A stretch of DNA of 64,000 nt, taken from Oerskovia enterophila (GTDB taxonomy: Bacteria; Actinomycetota; Actinomycetes; Actinomycetales; Cellulomonadaceae). The notes beneath the pieces are model-generated. The model searched no databases, was not told the origin of the DNA, and was given only the letters and a program-made list of their open reading frames with translations. Positions within the stretch are counted from its first letter, which is position 1, and every line of letters starts with the position of its first letter. This document shows positions 25,697-34,000 of the stretch, one piece after another. The stretch spans positions 62,001 through 126,000 of the forward strand of contig NZ_MAQA01000004.1 in the NCBI RefSeq assembly GCF_001692445.1. Reading direction: 5' to 3'. A program made the translations under genes and the position numbers.

Positions 25697-26623
25697 GTGC
25701 CCGACCGAGCCGCCGACGAACCCCTGGTGAGCGTCGTGCTCGCCACCAACCGCGGTGGTCCCTTCCTGGCCGAGGCACTGGCCTCGGTCGCTGCGCAGAC
25801 GTACTCGCACGTCGAGCTCCTCGTGGTCGACGACGGATCTCCCGACCCGACCGAGATCCAGGGGCTCGTCGCGTCGGCCGGGCTCGGGACGGTCCTGCGG
25901 CTCGAGCCGTCAGGGGTGTCCGCCGCGCGCAACGCGGGGGTCCAGCGTTCGCGCGGCGACCTGCTCGCGTTCCTCGACGACGACGACCGCTGGCACCCCG
26001 ACCGGCTGCGGCTGGCCGTCGAGGCGCTCGTGGGCCGCCCCGACGCCGTGATCGGCTACTGCGCGATGCGCACGATCGACCCCGCAGGGGAGCAGGTCGT
26101 GGCAGCGGACCAGCGCGCGGCGCGCGACGCGCGCGACGTCGTCCGGGGACGGACCGGCATCATGCTGCCGAACCTCGTGATGCGCCGGAGCGCGTTCGAC
26201 GCCGTGGGCGGGTTCGACCCGGCGTACCGCCAGGGCGAGGACCTCGACCTGGTCCTCGCGGCCGCGACGCTCGGTCCGTTCGTCTTCGTCGACGCCGTCC
26301 TGGTCGACTACCGGTACCACCCCGGCAACACGACGCGGGCCTACCGCGATCTGGCGGCCGGGATACGCGTGATCCTGCGCGCCCGCCGCTCGCTCGCGCG
26401 ATCTGCCGGCAGGACGGAGCTCGACGCCGCCTACCGTGACCGGTTGCGTGCCAACGACCGGTTCGCGGCGTGGAGCGCGGCGCGCGCAGCGCGGGCCGAC
26501 CTGTCGGACCGCCGGTTCGGGGCGGCGGTCGGGCACGTCGTGTGGGCGGCGAGGTTCGCGCCGACGGCGCCGGTCGACTGGGCGCGCGAACGCGTGCGGC
26601 GGCTGGTGGACCGGGAGCGCTAG
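25697..26623 (+). CDS. Glycosyltransferase family 2
   Basis: Inverting GT-A transferase of 308 residues. The N-terminus has PLVSVVLATNRGGPFLAEALASVAAQTY, then LLVVDDGSPDPTE, GVSAARNAGVQRSRGDLLAFLDDDD with the metal-binding D-D-D cluster at about 90-95, and YRQGEDLDLVLAAATLG with the expected catalytic acid region. The GTG start has GAGGAG four bases upstream. It is transcribed divergently from the fused GT4-GT2 gene and stands alone, ending four bases into the convergent GT2 gene at 26620. Confidence 0.87.
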   Translation: MPDRAADEPLVSVVLATNRGGPFLAEALASVAAQTYSHVELLVVDDGSPDPTEIQGLVASAGLGTVLRLEPSGVSAARNAGVQRSRGDLLAFLDDDDRWHPDRLRLAVEALVGRPDAVIGYCAMRTIDPAGEQVVAADQRAARDARDVVRGRTGIMLPNLVMRRSAFDAVGGFDPAYRQGEDLDLVLAAATLGPFVFVDAVLVDYRYHPGNTTRAYRDLAAGIRVILRARRSLARSAGRTELDAAYRDRLRANDRFAAWSAARAARADLSDRRFGAAVGHVVWAARFAPTAPVDWARERVRRLVDRER

Positions 26624-27669
26624 GAGCGCCCCCCGTTCCAGTGCGCGGGCGGGACGATCGGCGGGGCCGGCGGGACGTGCCCGAACCGCCACCCTGCACT
26701 CCAGCTCAGCCTCCAGACCAGGTCGGACAGGTCGCCGGGGCGCCGCACCGTGGACGCCTTGCGGAACGCCTTGCCGACGAACCCGACGCCACGCACGACG
26801 ATCGTGCGTCCTCGACGTACGAGGGCAGCGAGGCGGTCCGCGGCGCCGCCCCGTGCACGGGTGGACGGGGCGTCCCCCGCAGCGGGGGCAGCGTCCGCGT
26901 CCGACGACGACGGGTCGCTGGGCTCGATCGACGCGTCCCCGAGGAGCAGCGAGTACCGCAGACTCAGCCAGCGCTCTCCCGCGCCGTACGCGAAGGACTG
27001 GCGGGCAATGTTCCGCAGGCCGTCCCGGCGCCGGACGTGCAGGACGACGTCCGGGACGAACACCAGGTCGTGCCCTGCGAGCTGGACCCTGATGCAGAAG
27101 TCGTCGTCCTCTGCCGTCCGCGCCCCCTCGAAGAACCCGCCCACCTCGTCGAAGACGGCCTTGCGCACGCCCATGTTCCCGGATCCGGCGGTCACGAACT
27201 GCTCCAACCCGGGCTTGACGGTCAACCGGTCGGTCTGCGCGGTCCAGGTCACCGACGACTTCAGGTCGCTGTTGAGCCGTGCGCCCTCGAAGGGGCCCGC
27301 GACGAACTCGTGCTCGCCGAGCGCTCGGTGGACCGCCTCGACCCAGCCGTCCGCGACCATGTCGTCGGCGTCGCAGAACGCGAGCGCTGACGCCCTCGCC
27401 TGGGCGACGGCGATGTTGCGCGCGGCGCTCGGGCCGCGGCGGGCGGACGCGTCGACCAGCCTCAGCTCGGGCATGCGCGCGGTCCACTCCTGGACGAGCC
27501 GCCGGGTGCCGTCGTTCGACCCGTTGTCGCTCACGATCACCTCCCAGGGCCAGGCAGGGCGTTGCGCGAGCAGCGCGCCCAGCTGGACCCCGAGGGTCGA
27601 CTCGGCGTCGTACGCGGGGATGACGACCGAGAGCTCGGGGGGATCGCTCTCGCCGGGGTGTGCGCTCAC
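26620..27669 (-). CDS. Glycosyltransferase family 2
   Basis: GT-A transferase of 349 residues. SVVIPAYDAESTLGVQLGALL, VIVSDNGSNDGT, GPSAARNIAVAQARASALAFCDADDMV (DADD metal site at about 97-100), NMGVRKAVFDEVGGF and EDDDFCIRVQLAGHD follow in the usual order. The last 100 residues are a basic, low-complexity extension with VRGVGFVGKAFRKA, perhaps membrane-associated. The GTG at 27669 overlaps the stop of the deacetylase gene (GTGA), so this is the distal gene of that leftward set. Confidence 0.86.
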   Translation of the reverse strand: MSAHPGESDPPELSVVIPAYDAESTLGVQLGALLAQRPAWPWEVIVSDNGSNDGTRRLVQEWTARMPELRLVDASARRGPSAARNIAVAQARASALAFCDADDMVADGWVEAVHRALGEHEFVAGPFEGARLNSDLKSSVTWTAQTDRLTVKPGLEQFVTAGSGNMGVRKAVFDEVGGFFEGARTAEDDDFCIRVQLAGHDLVFVPDVVLHVRRRDGLRNIARQSFAYGAGERWLSLRYSLLLGDASIEPSDPSSSDADAAPAAGDAPSTRARGGAADRLAALVRRGRTIVVRGVGFVGKAFRKASTVRRPGDLSDLVWRLSWSAGWRFGHVPPAPPIVPPAHWNGGRS

Positions 27670-28508
27670 GACGTTCGCATCCTCTCGCGGGCCATGCTCA
27701 TCACGGGCTGGTAGCCGGACACGAGCTCGTGAGCCGTCATGGTCCGATAACCGTCCGCGGACAGGCGGTCGAGCACGAGCCCGAGAACCTCCGCACGGTC
27801 GAAGTCCGGGAAGACCTCGTCCTCGGCGAGCGTCTCCGGGTCGCCGCGGTCGTCGTGGAGGAGGAGCATGCTCCCCGGGAAGACCGTGGACAGCGCGCGG
27901 TCGGCGATGCGGGTCTCCTCGTCGTCGACCCAGTCGAACGCGTCCCCGGACCAGATCAGGACGTCGAGCCCCAGGCCGGCGATGCCGTGGGCCTGGCGGA
28001 CCGTGTGCGCCCCGTACGGGGGGCGGAACGAGACGAGCGGTGCGGAGACGAGGGACTCGACCTCGTCCTTCGCGTCACGCACGTACCGCACGGCCTCGGT
28101 GTCGCCCATCGTCAGCAGCGACCTGTGGTCCTGTCCGTGGAGGGCCAGCTCGTGCCCCTCCGCGAGGATGCGTCGCGCGATCTCCGGGTGCGCCCGGACC
28201 TGCCGGGCGAGAGCGAAGAACGTCGCGGTCGCGCCGCGGGAGGCGAGCAGGTCGAGGAGACGAGGCGTGTGCTCGGGGTGCGGGCCGTCGTCGTACGTGA
28301 TCGAGACGACGCGGTCCGTGGTGTTGACGCAGAACGTCCCCAGGGCGCGGGTCGCGAGACGGGGAAGCGGCAGGCGGGTGTAGGCGACCTCGGCGAAGCG
28401 ACCGCCCACGGGTGGCGGGGTGCTCTCGATGTCGCGGCGGCGGACCACGATCCCGCGTGGCGGACGGCGGGTGGTGGCGCGGCCTGCGCCTTGCCGGGAC
28501 TCGGCCAT
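27666..28508 (-). CDS. Polysaccharide deacetylase (NodB homology domain)
   Basis: Carbohydrate esterase family 4-type protein of 280 residues, expected to remove N- or O-acetyl groups from a glycan. Motif 1 is TYDDGP (71-76), motif 3 RPPYG (162-166), motif 4 WSGDAFDW and motif 5 LLLHD. Motif 2, usually H(S/T)xxH, is HGQDH (124-128): both metal histidines are kept but the Ser/Thr is Gly. No signal peptide or membrane segment is obvious, which is unusual for an enzyme acting on exported glycan. AGAGGG precedes the ATG. It lies between a kinase-fold gene and a GT2 gene. Confidence 0.86.
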   Translation of the reverse strand: MAESRQGAGRATTRRPPRGIVVRRRDIESTPPPVGGRFAEVAYTRLPLPRLATRALGTFCVNTTDRVVSITYDDGPHPEHTPRLLDLLASRGATATFFALARQVRAHPEIARRILAEGHELALHGQDHRSLLTMGDTEAVRYVRDAKDEVESLVSAPLVSFRPPYGAHTVRQAHGIAGLGLDVLIWSGDAFDWVDDEETRIADRALSTVFPGSMLLLHDDRGDPETLAEDEVFPDFDRAEVLGLVLDRLSADGYRTMTAHELVSGYQPVMSMARERMRTS

Positions 28509-28609
28509 GGTCTGACCCTCTCTGGTCGTCCAGGACACGGACGGCGCCTGCGGACGTGCTGGTGGCGGTGCAGCGAATGCTACGGGACGGGCGCGACGGC
28601 GGTGAGGTG

Positions 28610-29350
28610 TCAGGTCCGGACCCCGTCGAGCGCCTCGAGCTTCGCGCGCGCATCGGGGGAGGTCGCGCTCGCGGCGACGAGCTGGGGCCGGAGCGCGTCG
28701 ACCGCGTCCGCGAGGGTCACACCGAGCATGTGGTGGAAGGACCAGTCGTCCTCCGGGTCGAACGCCGGGTCGAGGCTCCGGTCCCGAGGGAGGGGGTCGT
28801 TGCCCGTGATGTCCCCGGAGTCCAGGAAGGGGATGCCAGGGGTCCGCGGCCCGAACGTCTCGAAGTCGGTCACGACGGGCCTGCCGTCGAGCAACCAGAT
28901 GTTGTGGGGCTGCAGGTCGCCGTGCAGGTTTCCGGTGAGGTAGATCTCGAGCAGCACGTCCAGGGTCCAGGCCCCGAGCGCGACGCGCTCCTCGCGCGAG
29001 AGCTGCTGTCCGGCGACGTCGAGCCGCGCGTCGTCGGGCAGCCGTGGCACGGTGAATCCTCGCTTGTGCCACCTGACCACGGGCATGCGCCACGGCCGGT
29101 GACCGAACAGGTCTCCGGTGGCCTTCTCCGCGAGGAAGGCGTCCCTGCCGACCCGCGTGCGGGCGAAGTACTTGGAGACCGTGGGCCGTCCCTGGTGCGA
29201 GGTGTAGACGGTCACCGAGCGGTCCGTGGCCTTCACGAACGTCGCACCCACGGGGCTGCCGAAGATGTACACCATCCGCGCACGGTCGACGACGCGGTGC
29301 ACGAACGAGCGCGGCGGCGGCCCTTCTTCCTGGACGGCAGGAATGCTCAT
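28610..29350 (-). CDS. Kinase-fold (APH/LPS-kinase-like) phosphotransferase
   Basis: Protein of 246 residues with a protein-kinase/aminoglycoside-phosphotransferase catalytic core. HGDLQPHN at 143-150 is the catalytic loop (Asp145, Asn150), and TDFETFGP gives the metal-binding aspartate Asp162 in a D-F-E variant of DFG. A lysine in TVSKYF (Lys60) and a glutamate near 75 could be the usual ion pair. The substrate is likely a sugar, lipid or glycan, given the EPS neighbours, but this is inference. The ATG at 29350 has a strong AGGAG site. An upstream in-frame start at 29434 is less likely. TACCGT at 29409-29404 (minus strand) could be its -10. Confidence 0.75.
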   Translation of the reverse strand: MSIPAVQEEGPPPRSFVHRVVDRARMVYIFGSPVGATFVKATDRSVTVYTSHQGRPTVSKYFARTRVGRDAFLAEKATGDLFGHRPWRMPVVRWHKRGFTVPRLPDDARLDVAGQQLSREERVALGAWTLDVLLEIYLTGNLHGDLQPHNIWLLDGRPVVTDFETFGPRTPGIPFLDSGDITGNDPLPRDRSLDPAFDPEDDWSFHHMLGVTLADAVDALRPQLVAASATSPDARAKLEALDGVRT

Positions 29351-29485
29351 GACGACTCCTCGACTCGGGTTGCGGTCGCGGACCCCCACGATCGATGACG
29401 GCAACGGTAGCCGGGAGCGCTCGGCGGGGTCCACGTCGAGGGGCCGGGTGAGCGGGCGAAATCCGCGCGGCTCGCCCGGTGGCGG

Positions 29486-30844
29486 TCAGGACAGACGATC
29501 CTTCAGGGCGTGGAACGCCGAGCGCAGACGGTGGTACGCACCGCGGACGACGCGCGACCTGCCGAGGGTCCGCGCGGCCCGGCTGCGCTTCGCGGACTGC
29601 CAGATCTCCGCGGTCGCGACCTTGAGCGGAGGGTCGGCGAGCACCGTGAGGCGGAAGCGCTCGAGGAACGCGACGTTCCGGTGCACCGCGGGGTCGACGG
29701 GCAGAGGGACCGTGAAGTCGTGACCCGCCAGGTAGCCGTCGAGCAGCGAGGCGGCGACCGCGTCGTCCGTGAGGTTGCGGGCGGTCTCCTCGGGCAGGCC
29801 GACCTGGAGCGCGAGGTCCGCCAACCGGGTCACGTAGGCGGGCTTGACGGCCGGCTTCTGCACCTTCGCGTGGTAGAGCAGGGAGAAGAGGTGGTCGTCG
29901 TGACGGGGGACGGCCACCAGGGTGTCGTGCCACTCGCGGCGGGCGAGGATCTCGCGCTGCCACTCGGTGTCGAGATATCCGTCGCCCACGTAGCGGGTGT
30001 CGAAGAAGACCTCCTCGCCTCCGACCGACGTGCGGAACTGCGCGCCCTCGGGCCCCGGATACACCTCGGTCGCGTTCAGCACGGCCGCGAGGTCGGTCTG
30101 GTCCCGGCACAGGACGTCGATCTCACGGTCGTCCTCGAGCGTCCCGGGCAGGTCCTCGAAGTTGCGCAGGACCACGTACTCGGAGGTGTGCCGCAGGACC
30201 CGGAAGAGCGTGTCGAGGCTCTCCCACCCGTCGCTGCCCACGAGGTCCTCGGCCAGGACCGAGATCTCCTCGACGGGAGCCTCCTTCGCCAGGACCTCGG
30301 CCAGCCGGTCGACCCCCAGGATCAGGGTCGCGTCCCGGAAGAACTCGCGGACGTTGTTGCTCGAGTGGATCCGGTACCCACCCGTGAGGTCGCGCCCGGC
30401 CCGCTTGACACGGGCGATGTTGACGTTGGTGAGCTCGACGTAGCCCGAGACGTTCTGCCGGTAGGAGTAGGCCGGCGCGTGGTCCTCGAGGACCAGCAGG
30501 AGGAACGGGCCGTCCCCGACCTCCTCGTGCTTGGGCGACGTCCCCCAGAGCGTCTGCCCGTAGAGGCGCTCGAAGTTGTTGACCATCTTCTCGGCGCTCC
30601 ACCGCACCTCGACCTGCGCGAGCACCGTGAAGTCGGCGGCGACGAGATCGAGGATCTCCCGCTCGTGCTCACGGCCGCCCGACCACACGACCAGGAGCTG
30701 GAGGTCACGGTCCAGCTGGTGCCGGAACGCGTCGACCTCGGGCGTCCACCGGTACGTCAGCCGGGTCGGGTCGTAGGCGGTCACCGGGGTCCGGTCCGCG
30801 CGCTCGGTCTGCGCAGGGTCGAGGTCGGTGCCGGGACGGTTCAT
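29486..30844 (-). CDS. Nucleotidyltransferase-like EPS-cluster protein of unknown function
   Basis: Protein of 452 residues with two visible parts. The first (about 45-180) has RWSAEKMVNNFERLYGQTLWG, FLLLVLEDHAPAY and GGYRIHSSNNVREFFRDATLILG. These conserved-looking blocks recall uncharacterised proteins of capsule clusters, from memory only. The second (about 220-340) has YVVLRNFEDLP and DDREIDVLC (239-246), like the minimal nucleotidyltransferase D-x-D pattern with Glu241 and Asp243. No signal or membrane segment. The ATG at 30844 is preceded six bases away by TACTGT, a -10-like hexamer, so it is probably leaderless. It precedes the kinase-fold gene in the same direction. Confidence 0.6.
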   Translation of the reverse strand: MNRPGTDLDPAQTERADRTPVTAYDPTRLTYRWTPEVDAFRHQLDRDLQLLVVWSGGREHEREILDLVAADFTVLAQVEVRWSAEKMVNNFERLYGQTLWGTSPKHEEVGDGPFLLLVLEDHAPAYSYRQNVSGYVELTNVNIARVKRAGRDLTGGYRIHSSNNVREFFRDATLILGVDRLAEVLAKEAPVEEISVLAEDLVGSDGWESLDTLFRVLRHTSEYVVLRNFEDLPGTLEDDREIDVLCRDQTDLAAVLNATEVYPGPEGAQFRTSVGGEEVFFDTRYVGDGYLDTEWQREILARREWHDTLVAVPRHDDHLFSLLYHAKVQKPAVKPAYVTRLADLALQVGLPEETARNLTDDAVAASLLDGYLAGHDFTVPLPVDPAVHRNVAFLERFRLTVLADPPLKVATAEIWQSAKRSRAARTLGRSRVVRGAYHRLRSAFHALKDRLS

Positions 30845-30850
30845 GGCGCG

Positions 30851-30856
30851 ACAGTA
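30851..30856 (-). promoter_or_regulatory. -10-like hexamer for the nucleotidyltransferase-like gene
   Basis: Minus-strand TACTGT (30856-30851) ends six bases before the ATG at 30844. No Shine-Dalgarno is present, consistent with a leaderless mRNA. Confidence 0.4.
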
Positions 30857-30911
30857 ACGCACACCTGGCGGTGATCGTCGGGGTTCGGCGCGCGGGAAGG
30901 TGCCTCTCGCC

Positions 30912-30962
30912 GGGTGAACTTCTGGGACCGACTATCGCCGGCTTCGGCCCCGATGGTTCGAT
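30912..30962 (+). promoter_or_regulatory. GGGTGAA-box promoter of the LamG protein gene
   Basis: GGGTGAA (30912-30918) lies 38 bases before TTCGAT (30957-30962), a weak -10-like hexamer. The bases after the box (CTTCTGGGAC) resemble those after the box at 25676 (TTCGATGGGAC). An AGGAA ribosome site precedes the ATG at 31053. Confidence 0.35.
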
Positions 30963-31052
30963 GGGAGGTGGTGGCCGCTCCGGGGGCGCGCCGCGGGCAG
31001 TCGCCGCGGCGTGCGGACGCACCGCACGAGACTCCGGACAGGAACGAAGTAG

Positions 31053-34000
31053 ATGGCACGCTCTGACGGATCTCACCGTCGACCCGCGACGGCTCGCCGC
31101 TCGGTGGTGCGGATCACCGCGCCGCTCCTGGTCGGTGCCCTCGTCCTCGCGACGGCCGGGTCGGTCGTCTCCGGTGACCTCCGCGCAGCCTCGGCAGCGG
31201 GCCCGGGGAACGTTCCCGTGACCACGGTCCAGGGCGACACCAGGGCCGAGGGCCGGGAGATCGGTGGCCTCGTCGGGCAGGACGTCGCCTCGAACTTCTC
31301 GGCGGACGGCGCAGGGCCCGAGACCCCGACGACGGTCGCGACGTCGCTGTGGTGGCGGTGGACCGCGCCCGAGTCGGGCCGGATCAGCTTCTCGACGAGC
31401 GGTAGCGAGCTCGACACCACGGTCGCCGTGCGTCGCGCTGCGGCACCGACGACCGTCGTCGCGTCCAACGACGACGACGGCGACGTCGCGACGTCGCAGG
31501 TGGCCTTCGACGCGGTCGCGGGCGAGGAGTACCTCGTCGAGGTCGGGACCAAGGCCGGTGAGCCCGGGCTCGTGACGTTGGCGTGGCAGACGCCGGCGCC
31601 CGCGGCCGACGCTGCGCCGAACGGGCCGAGCGCCCTGACCGCGGAGACGGCACTGACGACGACGGCCGTCCCGCTGAGCGGCAACACGGGCGAGAAGCCG
31701 CAGTCCAAGCTGTGGTTCGCGCACGACACCTGGTGGGCCGCGCTCGCCTCGACGAGCACCTCCCCCGCGGGGACGTGGGTGTGGCGCTACGACCTGACGG
31801 CCGGGACCTGGACCAACGTGGTGCGGATCTCGGACCGCACCGACGTGCGCGCGGACGTCAAGGTGGTGGGCGACGTCGCGCACGTGCTCCTCCACGGCCC
31901 GACGACGTCGCTCGTCTCGCTGGAGTACGTCGCCTCGTCGAACGCCTATCAGCCGTGGTCGCAGCGCACGACCGCGACCACGGTCTCGCTCCCCGGGAGC
32001 GAGACGGGGACCATCGACGTCGACTCGACGGGGCGGCTCTGGCTCGTCGCAGACACCAGCACGAGCATCCAGGCGCGCTACAGCGATGCGCCGTACACGA
32101 CCTTCTCCGCCCCGGTCACCGTCGCCTCGGGCGTACTCGACGACGACATCGGCATGGTCACGGCTCTTCCCGGCGGCAAGATCGGGGTGCTCTGGTCCAA
32201 CCAGAACACCAAGCGTTTCGGCTTCCGGACCCACGTCGACGGGACGAACCCGCAGACGTGGACAGCCGACGAGAAGCCCGCGCAGTCCTCTGCCCTGAAC
32301 CTCGGTGACGGCATGGCCGACGACCACATGAACGTGGCGGTGGCGTCCGACGGCACCCTGTACGCCGCGGTCAAGACGTCGTACGACTCTCCGGGGTCGA
32401 CCGTGATCGCGCTGCTCGTGCGTCGCGCCGGCGGCACGTGGGACCCGCTGTACGAGGTCGATCGTCTGGGTACGCGCCCGATCGTCGAGATCGACGAGGC
32501 CACGGGCCTCCTGCGAGTCGTCTACACGCACAGCGAGGTCCTCGACGACATCCTCGAGAAGGTGACCCCCCTCGACGCGATCTCCTTCTCCCAGAACGCC
32601 ACCACGGTGCTCGACGGGACCTACAACAACGTCACGGGGGCCAAGCAGAACGTGCCCGGCGCGACGCTCGTCATGGCCGCCTCGAGCTCGACGGCGGGCA
32701 CCGCGCGGCTGCCGTGGATCGACCCGCGTGGCCCGGTCGCCACGGCGGGCCTGACCGCGACGTCGGTCGGCGTCGCGGTGACGGGCACCCTCAAGGGCGC
32801 GTCGCCCGTGGGCGGTGCGCTGACGTTCGAGGTGGTTGCCGCTCCGGCGTCGGGCACGGTCGTGGTCACGAACCCCGCCACGGGGGCGTTCACGTACACG
32901 CCCGCCACCGGATACGTCGGGACCACGACCTTCACGTTCCGGGTCAAGGCGGGCTCGACGTGGTCGAACGTCGCGACCCAGACCGTGCGCGTGACCTCCG
33001 CTCCGGGGGTCCGCGGTACCTGGGAGCTCGACGAGGGCAGCGGGACGACGTCCGCCGACTCGTCCGGGTGGGCACAGACCGGCACGTTGTCGGGCGGCGC
33101 GACCTGGGTCGACGGCACCGACGGCAAGGCGGTCCGACTCGACGGGAACGCCGGCAAGGTGTCGGTCCCCGACTCCGAGGCGTTGGACGTGTCGTCGGCG
33201 TTGACGGTCTCGGCGTGGGTGCGTCCGGAGCGGCAGGCGACGCAGTACGTGGTGAAGAAGGCGGTGTCGGGGTCGTCCGACGGGTACGAGCTGGGGATCT
33301 CGAGCGCGGGGAAGCCGTTCTTGCGGGTCAACCAGAAGACGTCGGGGGACACGTTCCGGGTGAACGCGACGTCGGTGCTGCCGACGAACGGGAGCGCGTG
33401 GGTGCACCTGGCGGGGACCTTCGACGGTCAGCGGTTGCGGATCTACGTGGACGGCGTCGAGCAGGGTTCGATCGCGGGTCCGGCGTCGGTCGGGGTCAAC
33501 ACGCTGCCGTTGACGATCGGTGCGCAGCCCGACGGCCTGTACCCCTTCCAGGGGGCCGTCGACTCCGTGCGCCTCTCCGACCGTGCGCTGACCGCAGCCC
33601 AGATCACCGAGATCGTCCAGGGCGGTGGGCCTGTGCCCACGACCCCGGTCGCGACCGACGGGGCCTCCACGACCACGGCCGGTGCCGCGGTCTCGGGGAC
33701 GCTCGCAGGGACCTCGCCGAGCGGGGGTGCGCTGACGTTCGAGGTGGTTGCCGCTCCGGCGTCGGGCACGGTGGTGGTCACGAACCCCGCCACGGGGGCG
33801 TTCACGTACACGCCGACCGCAGGTTTCGTCGGCGCTGACGCGTTCTCGTTCCGGGTCAAGGCGGGCTCGACGTGGTCGAACGTCGCGACCCAGAGCGTGC
33901 GGGTCACGGCCGTCGCAGGCACGCGGGGCACGTGGGAGCTCGACGAGGGCACGGGCGTCGTCGCCTCCGACTCGTCCGGGTGGGGATACCAGGGCGCTCT

